Of a stretch of 6,362 bases of DNA, positions 5,794 through 6,362 are shown in pieces; position 1 is the first letter of the stretch, and each line of letters begins with the position of its first letter. This DNA comes from Dehalococcoidales bacterium (GTDB lineage Bacteria > Chloroflexota > Dehalococcoidia > Dehalococcoidales > RBG-16-60-22). The position numbers were made by a program, and so were the translations under genes. Below the pieces are notes generated by a model that saw nothing but the letters and a program-made list of their open reading frames with translations, did not search any database and was not told the origin of the DNA. The stretch covers positions 1-6,362 of the forward strand of contig JAGLTT010000046.1 in NCBI GenBank assembly GCA_023135135.1. The letters are read 5' to 3'.

Positions 5794-5822
5794 ATTATAG
5801 CTGGCTGAAAACCTTACATCAA
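5794..5822 (-). promoter_or_regulatory. Promoter of sbcD, leaderless configuration
   Basis: On the minus strand, TTGATG (5822-5817, 4/6) and a perfect TATAAT (5799-5794) are 17 nt apart. Only 6 nt separate the -10 from the GTG at 5787, so the transcript should begin at or within a base or two of the start codon. No Shine-Dalgarno would then be possible, which agrees with the lack of one. Confidence 0.65.
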
Positions 5823-5842
5823 CATAATAACTCTTTTATAAA
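5813..5842 (+). promoter_or_regulatory. Possible promoter of the right-edge membrane protein gene
   Basis: CTTACA (5813-5818) and TATAAA (5837-5842) are 18 nt apart on the plus strand. The -35 would overlap that of divergent sbcD. Support is weak; the AT-rich sequence makes chance matches likely. Confidence 0.3.
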
Positions 5843-5888
5843 TCAATTACGGCGGAATCGTTTGATTTCCTGTTTCTGTTCGTATATC

Positions 5889-6362
5889 ATGGCGCTATAC
5901 CGGGTCTGGCAGGCAAATGTGAATTCCGAGATAGAAGATACGATTTCAGAAAAACGGGTGTGGAGCTTCTGGGCGACGGCGGGATGGGGCGTTCTGGTCA
6001 TATTCATCAGTGTTGTTGTCCAGGCAATAATCGCGGTTGTCTTCATCATCGCCAAGCTTGTTACCGAAGCGGAAATCGATCTTGCCGAACTTGATTTTTT
6101 GGAGTGGCTGGAGACTATTGACCTGGGATTGCTTATTTCTCTTTCTATTGTTATTTCGGCGATTATATGTGTCGGCCTGATTTTTATTATCATTAAAGTC
6201 CGCAGGGGCGCGACCATTGCCGATTACCTCGGTTTTAAGTCAATCGGTACCGGGACAGTCCTTGTAGTGCTGGCTATCTCCGTAGCGTTTATCGTGTTAT
6301 CCGTGCTGGTAAACATGGGTCTAAACAGGCCCACTGATTCGGATATTATGGTACAGGCATAT
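5889..6362 (+). CDS. Membrane protein, probable CPBP-family intramembrane protease, N-terminal part
   Basis: The frame is open for 158 codons and runs off the window. Visible are a charged N-terminus (1-25), a helix at about 29-56, an acidic loop (57-78), a helix at about 79-103, and KVRRGATIADYLGFKSI (103-119). A third helix (about 122-144) and NRPTDSDIMVQAY (146-158) follow. The R-G-x-x-I-x-x-YLG-x-K segment and the later RP....MV..Y pattern resemble the start of CPBP (CAAX protease/Abi, PF02517) proteins. Their catalytic EExxxR and later histidines would lie beyond the edge, so activity cannot be judged. Start is uncertain: ATG 5889 has no Shine-Dalgarno, while an in-frame TTG at 5862 has GGCGGA 5 nt upstream and would add 9 residues. 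It is transcribed divergently from sbcD, with about 100 nt between them. Confidence 0.72.
   Translation, partial: MALYRVWQANVNSEIEDTISEKRVWSFWATAGWGVLVIFISVVVQAIIAVVFIIAKLVTEAEIDLAELDFLEWLETIDLGLLISLSIVISAIICVGLIFIIIKVRRGATIADYLGFKSIGTGTVLVVLAISVAFIVLSVLVNMGLNRPTDSDIMVQAY

Noticed and set aside
5843..6217. Minus-strand 124-codon open frame at the right edge
   Set aside because: The translation is low in complexity and looks like a shadow; the plus-strand frame over the same bases has coherent membrane helices and CPBP-like motifs.
1..6362. CRISPR array, insertion sequence or phage genes
   Set aside because: No spaced repeats, transposase motifs or terminal inverted repeats were seen; the only tandem repeat is the 2 x 11 bp pair.

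Overview
The window looks like ordinary bacterial chromosome. Promoters resemble sigma-70 sites (TTGACA / TATAAT type), Shine-Dalgarno sequences precede several genes, and the one tRNA has no encoded CCA. Base composition is moderately GC, with AT-rich intergenic stretches. The gene mix (PadR plus a DrrAB-type ABC exporter, a GyrI-like protein, an MFS carrier, SbcD, and a CPBP-type membrane protein) resembles Chloroflexota such as Dehalococcoidia. That taxonomic guess rests on general resemblance only and is weak.

Layout, left to right. A perfect tandem 2 x 11 bp repeat lies just before a complete tRNA-Thr(CGT) on the plus strand. A three-gene minus-strand operon follows, read from right to left: PadR regulator, ABC ATPase (GTG start, 7 nt after the padR stop), ABC-2 permease (9 nt after the ATPase stop). 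Upstream of padR, on the same strand, is a GyrI-like ligand-binding protein with its own promoter. A 231-nt divergent intergenic region separates it from a plus-strand MFS transporter. This transporter appears to begin at a non-canonical ATT codon 29 codons before the first ATG. Convergent to it, 8 nt away, is a minus-strand sbcD nuclease gene whose promoter implies a leaderless mRNA. Divergent from sbcD, a plus-strand membrane protein runs off the right edge. It resembles the N-terminal half of a CPBP-family intramembrane protease.

Functional reading. PadR, DrrAB-type exporter, GyrI-like protein and MFS carrier together look like a small drug or toxic-compound response cluster. A 30-bp near-palindrome (13 of 15 pairs) covers the padR -10 box and is the likely autoregulatory operator. 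Part of it recurs in the same promoter position upstream of the GyrI-like gene, and a 9-mer from its core recurs in the MFS leader. One PadR may therefore control all three transcription units. This is inference from sequence matches. I found no CRISPR array, insertion sequence, rRNA gene or plainly novel system. The most notable items are the shared operator pattern, the ATT start with a hairpin-bearing leader before it, and the leaderless sbcD.
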